A DNA stretch of 64,000 nucleotides, taken from Chrysemys picta bellii. Its lineage: Eukaryota; Chordata; Testudines; Emydidae. This document shows, one piece after another, positions 25,031-36,330 of this stretch. The stretch is taken from contig NC_088796.1 in NCBI RefSeq assembly GCF_011386835.1, positions 67,345,468-67,409,467 on the forward strand. The letters run 5' to 3'. The stretch's first letter is position 1. Each line of letters begins with the position of its first letter. Made by a program: the position numbers and the translations under genes. The notes under the pieces are model-generated. The model made no database searches and was not told where the DNA came from. It was given only the letters and a program-made list of their open reading frames with translations.

Positions 25031-26905
25031 CATTCTTGTTTCTTCTCACCTAACCACATGTACCTGCGGAAACCCCCTTTTGTCACGCTAATACTACAGA
25101 ATTCTCATTTTATATAACTGTAAAATGAAATGACTTTTGATTATCACTGACCTGGGTTATAATTAAATGCATATGTTCAAGCAATCAAAGGGGCTCCATA
25201 TCCAGGACAGGGCAGATTTTTTGATGATATTTATATTAAAAACAAGGTACATATACTTCAGATTAACCAAAGACTTATGATGTCCATTACATAATACATA
25301 AACCTGTTAACCAATGCTGAATTATCCTGCTTGGACAGTTTGGCGTTTTTTCTAACAATTTCTTTCTGGTCATTTTAGTAAAAAATCTGAACCATAATAA
25401 ATCTCACAAAAAGGATGATTGTGGCTCTTCCAGATAAATACCTTGCACTTTACAAATATCCTTCAGTAAAATATTTAGCTTCTGTAAAATTATTTTTCTA
25501 ACTATAGTGATGCCCTGGTTTGGAACAGATTTGCTTAATGCAACCTTTCTATTAGTTTAATTTTGCTAGCATTTCTCCTTGATCCATAAAAGCCAACAGT
25601 TCAAATTACCAAAAAAACCACAGCGATAATGAAATTTTAGGATTTTATTTTTAAATAAACTACTTATTACATTTTAACTTCCTATTACAATAAAGGTCAA
25701 TAGGATGTTTAATAAAAATAAAACGTATGTTCTATAAAAATAGGAACAAACCTCTTCCATCTTACTCACTTGATTAGTCCGATTACCTGCAGTATTAATT
25801 TAAATTACAATATAGGACTCCATTAGATTACTCAGGTTAAGCAGGATTTAGCACTCATTGAGCTTTAAATTTTGAATTTTCCATTTGAACTCCACCCATT
25901 ACACTATGAATGATATAGTAAGATTTAAAGAATTTTAAAACTAGAACCCATTATTGTACACTGTAAATTCAATGTACAAGTTTATGTAGTGCTAATGTGC
26001 CTGCATTTTAATGATTGGCAAGTCTCCTGTCAACAATAATTAATAAAAGCACTGAATCTATGTAACTGTATGCAAAATATATTCATATAATGTTCATGGA
26101 AGAATATTCAGGATCACACCACATTTACACTTTGACCAAAACATAGATATAACTTTTACCAGTGCTTTGTATCCATCACTATTTAATTTCCATCTTATCT
26201 AAACAATAAACCAATTCTACTCAATCTAATCTTTTCTGTTATATTAATTTGCAATATTGCACAGCTCCTGTATATGCACCGAGTTTTTCATGTATATCTG
26301 AAATATTAATAGCCAGGAATGTTGCAACAAGTTGACACCTGAATAAATACCACAAATGATATTCATTAGCCTATTTATATTTGTTTTATTAATAAATATC
26401 AAATGTCCAAATTATAAATTTATACAAAAATGTGTCAACTTAAATTTAGCAATTTGAAAATTATAAAAATAGGTAGAACAATTTCTTATTCAATTAATCT
26501 ACCATTTATTACCTAACAGAGCACTGAAAACATAATTAATGTAGTAAAAAGAATGGAGATACAATGCACAAGCTGATACATATTACAATTTAAATTGCTT
26601 AGTTGCTTAAAAATACTGTATGTAACATAGTATAACGACAAAGTCATATAAGCCATTAAAAATCTCTCCAACTTAAAGGCAGTGTCTGCAGTGTACAAAG
26701 TAGTACAATTATGTAACTTACATTTTTGTTTTTTTTTAAATCATGGACCTTAAACTTAAAAAGGTAGCCATTTAAAAATTGTATGACATTAACCTTACAA
26801 AATAATTCTAATTTGTACACTTTCTTGTACAGTATAACAAAGTAGCAATCATATCTATATCTATATAATTAGACTCAGAGGACTGGCAATAGGACATGGA
26901 GCCTC
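25031..26905. other. AT-rich intron, partly 3'-UTR-like
   Basis: Very AT-rich. The part at 26480-26900, read on the minus strand, directly follows the open frame at 26906-27185 and includes an AATAAA at about 26.5 kb (ATTTATTACC on the plus strand), compatible with a 3' untranslated region. No repeat seen. Confidence 0.4.
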
Positions 26906-27185
26906 TCACTTTTCTATCAATGGCCCAGGTCTGCTGTAACTGAAGTTATTATCATTGACAGATGTTCGGTGGTTAATGTAAAATGAGCTGGTGGTTTCAG
27001 TCCAGTTCTTGATGCTATAAACTATCACAAATGGGGCCTCTCGTTGGCAGCCACAGTAACGATTGAACAAGCATGGAGACTGAACTACTCTCTTACCCAT
27101 CCTAGAGGAATCCTCTAGGTCAGGGTTTGCAGCACAGGGATGGGGCAGTGTGGAGAAGCTTGCACTGCTGCTGCTCACGTTGTAC
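26906..27185 (-). other. Unrecognised open frame with plausible splice acceptor; possible terminal exon
   Basis: On the minus strand a frame of about 93 codons runs from a possible acceptor (pyrimidine-rich tract then GAACAG, exon from 27185) to a TGA at 26906. It includes the segments DLEDSSRMGKRVV, CLFNRYCGCQRE and FYINHRTSVNDNN. The stretch is less AT-rich than its surroundings. Downstream on the same strand come AT-rich, 3'-UTR-like sequence and an AATAAA at about 26.5 kb. I do not recognise the protein and I see no repeat family in it. The best frame would need a phase-2 intron, whereas the visible FBXL17 donor is phase 0; in phase 0 this exon would add only 21 codons before a stop. It may be an alternative end of FBXL17, a nested or non-coding transcript, or chance. 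Confidence 0.3.
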
Positions 27186-27192
27186 CTGTTCA

Positions 27193-29518
27193 GTGGACAA
27201 AAAGAGGACTTCAGTTTCCAATGCTGTCAATCTGGCATGTTTCAAAAGCACTAAATTTATTTTAAAGCTGAATATATATTTCATTTTATTTAAGTATTGT
27301 TTGCTTGATAAAGTTGTTAGAATTCTGAAAAGTAATATTGGGGCTAAGTACTAAATTAATTTATTAAAGATGGTGAAAAACAAACAGTGACTATATACAT
27401 AAAAAGATTTGCTCCATTGTAAGCGATATCTTCCTCCTGCACGTACCAAAATGCCTTCTGAACAAACTATGCAATATGAAAAAATGTTAATATGTTAAAC
27501 GTTAACTTTAGAGCAGGAGGCACCTGAGATGCAACAGTGCTAACTGATAAGTGCTAATTATTAAGGAGCTATTGACTCACCTGACAGCAAGGAGTTAAAT
27601 AGGATTTGTTTAAGTCATACTCATAAGCAGTAAGGTATATTAAATTTGAAAAATAACTGAACACAGCTCTTCAGATACATTTTCAAAGAGCTTTAGTTTT
27701 TATTTTGTATTATACAGGACATGTAATACGATACATAAAAAATACACACAGTATCAGAGAGAAATGTGCATGCACAGAGAAATACATAAAATAAAATTAA
27801 TCTCATTCAGCGTATTTTATTTTGAACAGGAACAATACAATTCTAGTCCGGATTTCCTCTAATTTCCTGAGGTACCACATTAAGCTAGCTGTTGATTATT
27901 GATAGCATGTCAGTACTTAAATGGAGATTTCCATCCTCTTTAGGCTGAATTCTTAAATACCCCATATCCTGAGAAGATGTGATCTTTGTGCTCAATGAGC
28001 AACCACCAGCCTCATACCTTTCACAGCTCACAATACAGACATACGACCTCAAGACAGGGCAAAAGTCTAATCAAGGAACAATAGTTGTTTCTCTCCAAAG
28101 TTTCCCTCAGGATGCGTGATGTTTAGCCTAAGCACATTTATTTTCTACTCCATATATTCCTTGCCCTGGATAGGTTCGCTATCCTACATGATTAACTAAC
28201 TTCACTTCATAAAAGAAAGGGTTTAATATACTCCCCAAACACCACAACTCATGTCAGTTTCCCCCCATTCTTTGCTAACATTTTTGGAAACAAAGCAATA
28301 ACCTATATTTAAAAAGCAAAGCTTTTTAAAAAATTGCAACTAAAATATGCATATCTGTATTTCAAGATTTAAATACTGTAGGCCAAATGGTCTGTTATGT
28401 GATTGCTATCAACATATTTTGAAATGGCTTTTAAAAGAAACAAACAGATCATCATCCAGTGATTGTATATGACAGGGAAAAAAAAGCTATTGCAACATAC
28501 AGCATCAGTACAGTATTTAAAAACTGCCTGTGTACTGGCATTTCATTATTGTTATACCAAGGACACAAAGGCCTATTAGTGCCATCTACAAAGTCAATAC
28601 TGCCACCTAAAGGACAATTCACAAAATAAAGATGTGTATTTAGTACTAGGATATTTACAGAGATCTATCAGAAATTAAACATTTAACATGGGTTAAAAGT
28701 ACTTGAACTGCTATACAAAATATATTTAACCAAAAATCCAAAGAACATGGATATTTCTCTTTGAAATATTGACAAGAACTTTTTTCCCATAAAAAACATA
28801 TTTCAAAAATAGAAACTTTTTATTTTTATTGGATCAAAAGGCAAGGATTTTCATGTATAGGAATAAGCAAAGGATCAGACTGTAGCTAGGAAGAAAGCTT
28901 TGCTGGCCTTTGAGTATTCCTCTAATACACTTAACTATTTCACATTTTTTCACCATAAGTATCTATACAAGTCATAGATTCCACAACAATTATAGCAAAA
29001 TATTGATCTCAAGAGAAAACTTAAATGGAAGGACAACTTTCCAATAAAGTGCCCATGTTCTGGAGAGCACTACCACACTAGTGCCTCACTTGGCTAATTC
29101 ACATAATATAATAATTCTCACAAAGTGTATTAATCCACTTCTCAGCAAAGATCTATTGGAGTGCCTTAGTGAGGTTTCATACTACAACCATGTTACCTTT
29201 AAAAAGTATATTTCAGTATAGTCTCTAGTGTACTAGTAAATAAATATTTAAAACTACACATGCCAAAATTATGTACACTGGTAGGAAGTAGGAGGAGACT
29301 TGCTAGTTGCTTACCTGAAAAAAAAAAATCTTCCTTTCCAGTAGCCATAGAAGGCAGAAGCAAAGCTGATTGGAAAACTGATGAGGGACTAGCCCCCACC
29401 TTCCGAAGGCTCCCTCAGTTCTCAGATGCTTCTAAAGCTAGCCCCTCTAGACTCTGCACCGCAAAACAAAACACTAATCTCTTGACCCCCATCAAGGCCT
29501 TGCAAAAAAAACCCTAAA
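27193..29518. other. AT-rich intron, nothing recognised
   Basis: No exon, terminal repeat or transposon protein recognised over 2.3 kb. The last 250 bp (29270-29518) may belong to the terminal region of the adjacent DIRS-type element, but I cannot show it. Confidence 0.4.
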
Positions 29519-29530
29519 AACTTAAAAAGA

Positions 29531-29744
29531 ATCAGAGGGGTAGCCGTGTTTGTTGCTTTTTACAGATCCAGACTGAGAGTCTTGTTGCACCTTTAAGACT
29601 AACAGATGTATTGGAGCATAAGCTTTCGTGGGTGAATGCCCACTTCGTCAGATGCATCCGACGAAGTGGGAATTCACCCACGAAAGTTTATGCTCCAATA
29701 CATTTGTTAGTCTTAAAGGTGCCACAGGACTCTCTGTTGCTTTT
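29531..29744. mobile_element. Penelope-type foldback insertion, 12-bp duplication AACTTAAAAAGA
   Basis: Identical AACTTAAAAAGA copies at 29519-29530 and 29745-29756 delimit a 214-bp insertion. It consists of two head-to-head copies of a terminal repeat: TTTAAGACTAACAGATGTAT...GCTTTCGTGGGTGAATGCC and its near-perfect reverse complement, meeting at CCACTTCGTCAGATGCATC / CGACGAAGTGG (about 29641-29668). The words are those of Penelope-type terminal repeats seen at 22.1 and 48.1 kb. The unit could fold into a long hairpin. No coding sequence. Confidence 0.85.
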
Positions 29745-29756
29745 AACTTAAAAAGA

Positions 29757-31135
29757 GAACACTATGAACAATACAAGATTTTAACTACTGCAGATAACTT
29801 TAACCATTAGTTACCTTTTTCAGGGAGGGCTGGATCTATGGTCCAATCCTGTCAAATGAGGGAATTTTTTCCAGGTACGCAATCACAAATTCTCCCAATC
29901 TCTTTCAGAGCTAGGACCACAGATCCTCAGTATGAGATCTTCTCATCAGGGAAACAAAGTAACGTCACTGAGATAAAAGATTCCCTTACTCTAAGCAGTC
30001 ACCCCACACTGAGCAGGGCCTGCCTGCCAAAGGCTGCATCAGCTGAAAACAGAGAAAAACTTCTTGTAAAACTTGGTAAGCTATGCAAGGATGACCAAGT
30101 TGCAGCTGTACAGATTTCATTGCAAGGGTTCCCATACTTTCTCAGCCCATGATGCTGCCACTACTTGTACTGAGTGAGCTCTTGTGCCTATTTGGAGGAT
30201 TGACTCCTTTTGCTCTATATGCCTCAGCAATGAACCAGCATATTCACCGTGAGAAAGATGGTTTAGATGCCTTTGCACCTCTTTTCCTTATGCTCTCAGT
30301 TCTTTTAATATAAAGCTTTAAGGCTTACCTTACAGTCGGCAAATGCCATAGATTCTCCTTTGAGTGAAAAGGATTTGGACAAAAAGGAAGGCAATGAGAT
30401 CTCCTGAGTTTGATTAAAAAAAAAAAAAAAATCAACTTCACTTTTGGAATAAAGGTGGGATCCACTCAAAACCACCTTATCTTTGTGGAAAATATAGCAG
30501 GATGGATTAGCTGTTAACACTTCCAGCTCGGACACCCTCGTTGCTGAGGTGATAGTGATCACAAAGGTCATTTTGATAGTCAAATACTACAATGAAACTG
30601 ATTTCATAGCTTCAAAAGGTACCTGCGTTGAGGCACTGAGCACAATGCTCAAATCCCAAGACAGAGTTCTATGAGCCGTAGGACGACACAGTAGCTCAAT
30701 TGTTCTAATGAAGCAACATATGTCCTAATGGTGGAAAATGGAAGACTTTCTAGATACACTCAAAATTGCCACAGTGCAGAAACGTATACTTTCAAATGAT
30801 TAGCTTGTAACCTGAGAACAAAACTATCCTGTAAAAATTCCCAAACATGAGAAACTTTGACTACATGATGTTGAACACATCTCCCTCTGCACCAAGCTTT
30901 GAAGTTAGACCATATCCTAAAGTAAGCCCCATTTATTGATTTTCTCCTAGATGCCAACAGAGTTTCAATAAGACAAGCAGAGCAACCCTTTCATTTTAGA
31001 AACTTGCTTGCAAATGCCAGACTGCTATATATAATATTCTTGTATTCTGGGGAAAAACAGGACCATCAGATAATAAATCCAGACTTGAATTCAGGAACAA
31101 CACGTCAGTGGAGACACCATTATTAATGACCTGGA
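29757..31135 (-). pseudogene. DIRS-type retrotransposon, tyrosine recombinase part (broken)
   Basis: On the minus strand the core-binding region (about 30950-30760) includes FRIWSNFKAWC and VWEFLQDSF. The catalytic region carries KMTFVITITSATRVSELEVL near 30580-30520, the arginine-containing start of a tyrosine recombinase domain. A later segment reads ICTAATWSSLHSLPSF (about 30115-30070), then SADAAFGRQALLS. Stops and frameshifts interrupt it, including a T15-16 run near 30417. DIRS elements integrate with a tyrosine recombinase instead of an integrase. The order RT, RNase H, recombinase is completed by the piece at 34745-36330, with younger insertions between. Confidence 0.72.
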
Positions 31136-31139
31136 TGTA

Positions 31140-31605
31140 GATAAAGTAAACGCCTCACTTAAAGTTGTCCCAGTTAACGCTGTTTCATTGTTACATTGCT
31201 GATCAATTAGGGAACACGCTTGTTTAAAGTTGTGTGATGGTCCCTTCTAGCATCGTTTGGCAGCTGCCTGCTTTGTCCACTGCTTGCAGGAAGAGCAGCC
31301 TGTTGCAGCTAGCTGGTGGGGGCTTGGAACCAGGGTGGACTGGCAGCCCCCTATCAGCTCCCAGCTCCCCTAAGTTCCCTGTGCAGCAGGCACCCAGCAG
31401 GCTATCAATTGCCAGCAGTTCAGCTGTCCCTCCCTCCACTGCCATGTGCTGCTCCTGCCCTCTGCCTTGGAGCTGCTCCCAGAGACTCCTGCTTGCTGTG
31501 CCGGGGAGGAGGGAATAGGAGGACTAATGTCAGGGTGTCCTCCTCCCCCCCACTTCTGACCCCCCTCCCCCCGCTTACACCTTCTCCATATAGAGCAAGG
31601 TGGGG
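31140..31605. mobile_element. Pogo/Tigger-like non-autonomous element, left part
   Basis: Begins near AAGTAAACGCCTCACTTAAAG and continues GTTGTCCCAGTTAACGCTG, then a GC-rich inside (CTGCTTTGTCCACTGCTTGC, GGGGGCTTGGAACCAGGG). The matching right part is at 33238-33828 and ends ACGTTAAGCGAGGAATTACTGTA; AACG/CGTTAAGCG wording at both ends is typical of Tigger/pogo terminal repeats in reptiles. A CR1 copy divides the two parts. Open frames in the GC-rich inside are not genes. Confidence 0.65.
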
Positions 31606-31609
31606 ACAG

Positions 31610-32340
31610 GACAAATTAATTGAAACAATAGTAAAGAATAAAATTATCAGACACATAAAAGAACATAACTTATTGGGCGGAAGTCAACATGGTTTCTGTA
31701 AAGGGAAATCATGTCTTACTAATCTATTAGAGTTCTTTGAAGGGGTCAACAAACATGTGGACAAGGGAGATCCAGTGGACATAGTGTACTTAGATTTCCA
31801 GAAAGTCTTTGACAAGGTCCCTCACCAAAGGCACTTACGTAAATTAATTTGTCATGGGATAAGCGGGAAGATCCTTTCATGGATTGAGAACTGGTTAAAA
31901 GAGAGGGAACAAAGGGTAGGAATAAATGGTAAATTTTCAGAATGGAGACGGGTAACTAGTGGTGTTCCCCAAGAGTCAGTCCTAGGACAAATCCTATTCA
32001 ACTTATTCATAAATGATCTGGAGAACAGGTAAACAGCGAGGTGGCAAAGTTTGCAGATGATATTAAACTGCTCAAGACAGTTAAGCAGACTGAGGAACTT
32101 TAAAAAGTTCTCACAAAACTAAATGATTGGGCAACAAAATGGCAAATGAAATTTAATGTCGATAAATGTAAAGTAATGCACATTGGAAAAAATAACCCCA
32201 ACTATACATACAATATGATGGGGGCTAATTTAGCTACAACTAATCAGGAAAGAGATCTTGGCATCATAGTGTGTGAAGACATCCACACAGTGTGCAGCGG
32301 CAGTCAAAAAAGCAAACCGGATGTTAGGAATCATTAGAAA
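31610..32340 (+). pseudogene. CR1 reverse transcriptase fragment (frameshifted)
   Basis: Motifs in order: [17 protein letters not shown] (about 31688), [17 protein letters not shown] (31772-31823) holding the first catalytic aspartate, [16 protein letters not shown] (31952-32000), then the FADD catalytic box at 32050-32061. The reading frame shifts near 32030, where a stop follows NDLENR, so the FADD box is in another frame. The end reads ERDLGIIVCEDIHT. The enzyme is inactive. Confidence 0.88.
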
Positions 32341-32366
32341 AGGGCTAGAGAATAAGATGGAGAATA

Positions 32367-32560
32367 CACCTCTATCCCGATATAACGCTGTCCTCGGGAG
32401 CCAAAAATATCTTACCGCGTTATAGGTGAAACCGTGTTATAATCGAACTTGCTTTGATCCGCCGGAGTGTGCAGCCCAGCCCCCCCCCCCCGAGCACTGC
32501 TTTACCACGTTATATCCAAATTCGTGTTATATCGGGTCACGTTATATTGGGGTAGAAGTG
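32367..32560. mobile_element. TA-flanked MITE, copy 2, inside CR1
   Basis: A 194-bp unit between TA at 32365-32366 and 32561-32562, with termini CACCTCTATCCCGATATAAC and ...TTGGGGTAGAAGTG. It is the same family as 14116-14300 and 45469-45656. It splits the CR1 RT region: the text before it (AATAAGATGGAGAA) and after it (TCTTATTGCCCTTATATAAATC) join as in an intact CR1. Confidence 0.92.
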
Positions 32561-33237
32561 TATCTTATTGCCCTTATATAAATCTATGGTACGCCCACAT
32601 CTTGAATACTGCATACAGGTGTGGTCTCCTCAGCTCAAAAAAGATATACTGGCATTAGAAAGAGTTCAGAAAAGGGCAACTAAAATGATTAGGGGTTTGG
32701 AACGGGTCCCATATGAGGAGCGATTAAAGAGGCTAGGACTTTTCAGCTTGGAAAAGAGGAGACTAAGGGGGGAATATGATAGAGACATAAAATCATGAGT
32801 GGTGTGGAGAAAGTGAAAAAGGAAAAGTTATTTATTTGTTCCCATAATATAAGAACTAGGGGCCACCAAATGAAATTAATGGGCAGCAGGTTTAAAACAA
32901 ATAAAAGGAAGTTCTTCTTCACACATCGCACAGTCAACTTGTGGAACTCCTTGCCTGAAGAGGTTGTGAAGGCTAGGACTATAACAGGGTTGAAAAGAGA
33001 ACTAGATCAATTCGCGGAGGTTAAGTCCATTAATGGCTATTAGCCAGGATGGGTAAGGAACGGTGTCCCTAGCCTCTGTTTGTCAGAGGGTGGAGATGGA
33101 TGGCAGGAGAGAGATCACTTGATCATTACCTGTTAGGTTCACTCCCTCTGGAGCCCCTGGCATTGGCCACTGTCAGTAGACAGGATACTGGACTGGATGG
33201 ATCTTTGGTCTGAACCAGTATGGCCGTTCTTATGACA

Positions 33238-33828
33238 GGGCTCAGGACAGAGAGCTTGCTGGCCACAGCTGCTATCTCAACTTCCTGATTTTTTTTTTTT
33301 AATTTTTTTTTTTTTAGAGGCAATGTACTTAGACTGGGGTCAACATACTTAAAGGGGTAATGCGCATCTCGCTCTCTCTCTCTCCCTCACACACAGAGTG
33401 TGTGTCTCTGTATGCCATGCTGTCTCCCCTCCCTCCATTTGTGCTGCCTTGTAGAGTGTGAGGCTACATTAACAACGTGTTAACCCTTGAGGGTTCAGCC
33501 AAATGCTAGTTCATCATTTAGCAGTAAGGCATTCCCCAGGAAATATCCCACCCTCTTACTTCACAACCTCAACCAAGCTTAACAATCATCATTGCTGTGT
33601 ACAATATTAAATTGTTTGTTTAAAACTTCTAGCGTGTGTGTGTGTGTGGTATTATATATATATATATATATATGTTTTTTGTCTGGTGAAAAAAATTTCC
33701 CTGGAACCTAACCCCCCGCCATTTACATTAATTCTTATGGGGAAATTGGATTCGCTTAACATCATTTCACTTAAAGTCGCATTTTTCAGGAACATAACTA
33801 CAACGTTAAGCGAGGAATTACTGTATAG
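33238..33828. mobile_element. Pogo/Tigger-like element, right part
   Basis: Contains T-runs, CT repeats, GTGTTAACCCTTGAGGGTTC and a terminal AACGTTAAGCGAGGAATTACTGTA ending at about 33828. This is the right end of the element whose left part is at 31140-31605. A (GT)n(AT)n microsatellite sits at 33633-33673. Confidence 0.65.
33633..33673 (+). repeat. (GT)n(AT)n microsatellite
   Basis: Alternating GT for about 14 bases, a short break (GGTAT), then TA repeats to 33673. Probably length-variable between individuals. Confidence 0.9.
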
Positions 33829-33849
33829 AGAGCATACTGATCAAATCTG

Positions 33850-34735
33850 CAGATGACAAATCCAGTGGGGGTTGCCAAACCTTTGGAGGATAGAGCCACA
33901 ATTCAGAGGGATCTTGATATATTGGAGGAGAACTGGGCTATAGGCAATACAATGAAATTCAACATAGAAATGTCAGGTGCTACACTTAAGGAAGAAAAAC
34001 CGAATACACAAATACAGAATGTAAGATGACTGGCTAGGGAGCAGCACTGCTGAAAAGGATCTGGGAATTGTGGTGGATCACAACCTCAAACATAAATCAG
34101 CAGTGTGATGCTGTTGCAATTAAAAAAAATGCAACTTTACATTGCATTAACAGAGGCATAGCATGCAAGTCATAGGATGTGATAGTACTGCTCTACTTGG
34201 TGCTGGTTATGCCTCAGCTGGAGTAGTGTGTCCAGTTTTGGTCACCAATGTATAGAAAGAATATAAAGAAACTGGAAAGGATCCAGAAGTGAGTGACAAA
34301 GATGATCAAAGGAATAGAATATAAGTCATATGAGCAGAGGTTAAGGGAACTGGGTATGTTTAGTCTGCAAAAGAGGGGATTAAGTGGGGGAACATGATAG
34401 CAGTCTTCAAATACTTGAAAGGTTGCCATAAAAAAGATGGAGTAAAAGTTCTGTCTCTCTTACCATAGAGGGCAGAACAAGGAGGCAATGAGTTCAAACT
34501 ACAGCACAGCAGATTTAGATTAATCTCACGAAAAACTTCCTAGCTGTAAGAACAGTAGGACAATAGCACAGGCTGCCTCGGGAAGTTGTGGAAGCTCCTT
34601 CACTGGAGTTTTTCAAAAGGAGGCTGGATAGCCATGTGTCTTGAATGGTTAAGACACAACAAATCATGCACCTTGGCAGGGGGTTAGACTAGATGACCCT
34701 TGTGGTTCCTTCTAACCATATGATTCTATGTTCAT
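33850..34735 (+). mobile_element. Second CR1 copy, older and 5'-truncated
   Basis: Starts near the RT catalytic region (ATCTGCAGATGACA) and continues with GAGAACTGGGCTATAGGCAA, CTGGGAATTGTGGTGGATCA and CTGGAGTAGTGTGTCCAGTTTTGG. It ends TAGACTAGATGACCCTTGTGG and a tail of ATTCTATG type, the hallmark 8-bp CR1 tail. It differs clearly from the 31.6-33.2 kb copy, so it is another subfamily. The frame is full of stops. It abuts the DIRS-type piece at 34745. Confidence 0.88.
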
Positions 34736-34744
34736 GAGGCCAGG

Positions 34745-36330
34745 AAACCAAGACTTCCTGGGCTAATGGGGAGCCATTAAAAATCACTTCTGTTCCTCCT
34801 TCCTGATCTTCTGAATTTCCTTGGCAATGATGGGCACTGCAAGAAAAGCATAAAATAAGCCCTTTGACAGGACATATGCGCCTGGAGCTCCTGGCTCTCA
34901 CTTAAAAAGTATTGATGACCCTTCCAGTTTGCCTTACATAGAAAAATATCCAGAATCAGAGTTCTGAAAGTTTTGGTGATCAATCAGAAGGATTAATTGT
35001 GAAGACTCCATTCCCCCAAATTGATTCTCCTTCTGCTCTGCCAATCGGTTTTCATATTGCTGGTACCCTTTATGTGCAAGGCCCTAACAGACTGTAGATG
35101 AGCCTTCTGCCCACTGCATCAATGATGCCACCTCCTTCTGTAGATCCTTTGATCTTGTACCCACCTGGCAATCGATGTGTTGTCCATCATTACCAGGATG
35201 CGACCATTCAGCAATGCTTCAGCCATTTGTTGAAAAGCATACTTTATTGCCCTCACTTCTAGACAATGTGTGCTTTTCTTTCATTCTGTGAAGGACCAAA
35301 TCCACTGAATCACTGACTTTTCAAGGAACACTCCCCAGCCTTTCATACTCGCATCAGTTATGATAGACATTTCTGGCTCCACCACGGCCAACCCTCCCTG
35401 AAATCTCTCTGGACACATCCAGCAAATCAGTAAATTCAAACACAAGTAACATAACTTTCACTTTCTGAAATGTAAAGTATCAGATAGCAGCGAAAGAACA
35501 GAAGAATCCCTGGAGAGTCCTCAGACACATTCATGCCCAAGGCACTATCCCTATGCAGGACACGATCATCCTTAGAATATTCATTAGGTGCCAACCAACC
35601 TCCTCAGGCGTTTCACAAGGTAATCGCCAATCTGATCTCCTAATTGATTAAAAGATTTTGTGGGCCTGTGTGTCTATCAACACTCCACAGTGAAGCACGC
35701 ACTGAGATGGCTGAAGATGATTTATCAAAATTTACTATAAATCCATGATGTTGCACTGTGGTCTGAGTTTTTTAAGTTGACCCCCCCTGGACATGCTCTG
35801 CCTGAGAGCAGCCAACAGAACAACAAAAACGTTTGCAAACACTTGAGGCATGGACGGCAGTCCAAAAGGCAGTGCTTTGTATTGAAAATGATTGGTCCTA
35901 TGAATAAATCATAGAAAATCCCTGTGTGCTGGTGAACTGGCACATGATAGGCCTCCTTCAAATCAAAGGACATAAGGTAATCTCCCTGGCAGACCACCTT
36001 ATTGAGTTCAAGGTGTCTATTTTGAATCTGTTTCTCCTTATGAATTTGTTCAGGTGTTTTAAGTCCAACACAGCGCTGTCTTCCCTGGATCTCCCCAATA
36101 CCAAAAACAAGACCAAGTACTGGTCAGAGAATCTCTGTCTCAGGAACTCTATAGTGCCAATTCACAAAGGGTGATCTATAGGCTTTTACATATTTTGCCT
36201 CTTTTGCAGATTTGAGGATACTGGAAGAAGGAGGAAATTATTTGGAATCTTTGAAAATTCTACGATGTAACCCTGTCAAACCATATCCTGGACCCATCTG
36301 CCTAATGTGGAGAAAGACCACAAGTAAACA
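34745..36330 (-). pseudogene. DIRS-type retrotransposon, reverse transcriptase and RNase H part (broken)
   Basis: On the minus strand RT text LMSFDLKEAYHVPVHQHTG (about 35976-35925) holds the first catalytic aspartate. Farther along, RNase H reads IITDASMKGWGVFLE (35370-35325), CLEVRAIKYAFQQM (about 35268-35225) and ILVMMDNTS (about 35202-35170), giving the D, E, D catalytic series. Frameshifts and stops occur throughout. A DIRS identity is inferred because the tyrosine recombinase part follows on the same strand at 31135-29757, after younger insertions. A gypsy element would instead carry protease and integrase, which are not seen. Confidence 0.72.

Larger units (their letters stand above)
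31606..33237 (+). mobile_element. CR1 LINE, 5'-truncated, split by a MITE
   Basis: The copy starts within the reverse transcriptase domain and runs to the CR1 3' end (GAACCAGTATGGCCGTTCTTATG, about 33213-33236). A TA-flanked MITE (32367-32560) interrupts it. Downstream of the MITE the RT C-terminal text continues ([21 protein letters not shown], then NLWNSLPEEVV). CR1 is the main LINE of turtles, crocodilians and birds; 5' truncation is the usual outcome of its insertion. It lies antisense to FBXL17 and sits inside a pogo-like element. Confidence 0.92.

Noticed and set aside
31316..31605. N-terminal part of the 238-codon frame that continues into CR1 RT
   Set aside because: This part is inside a pogo-like DNA element and is open only by chance; the true CR1 text begins at about 31606.
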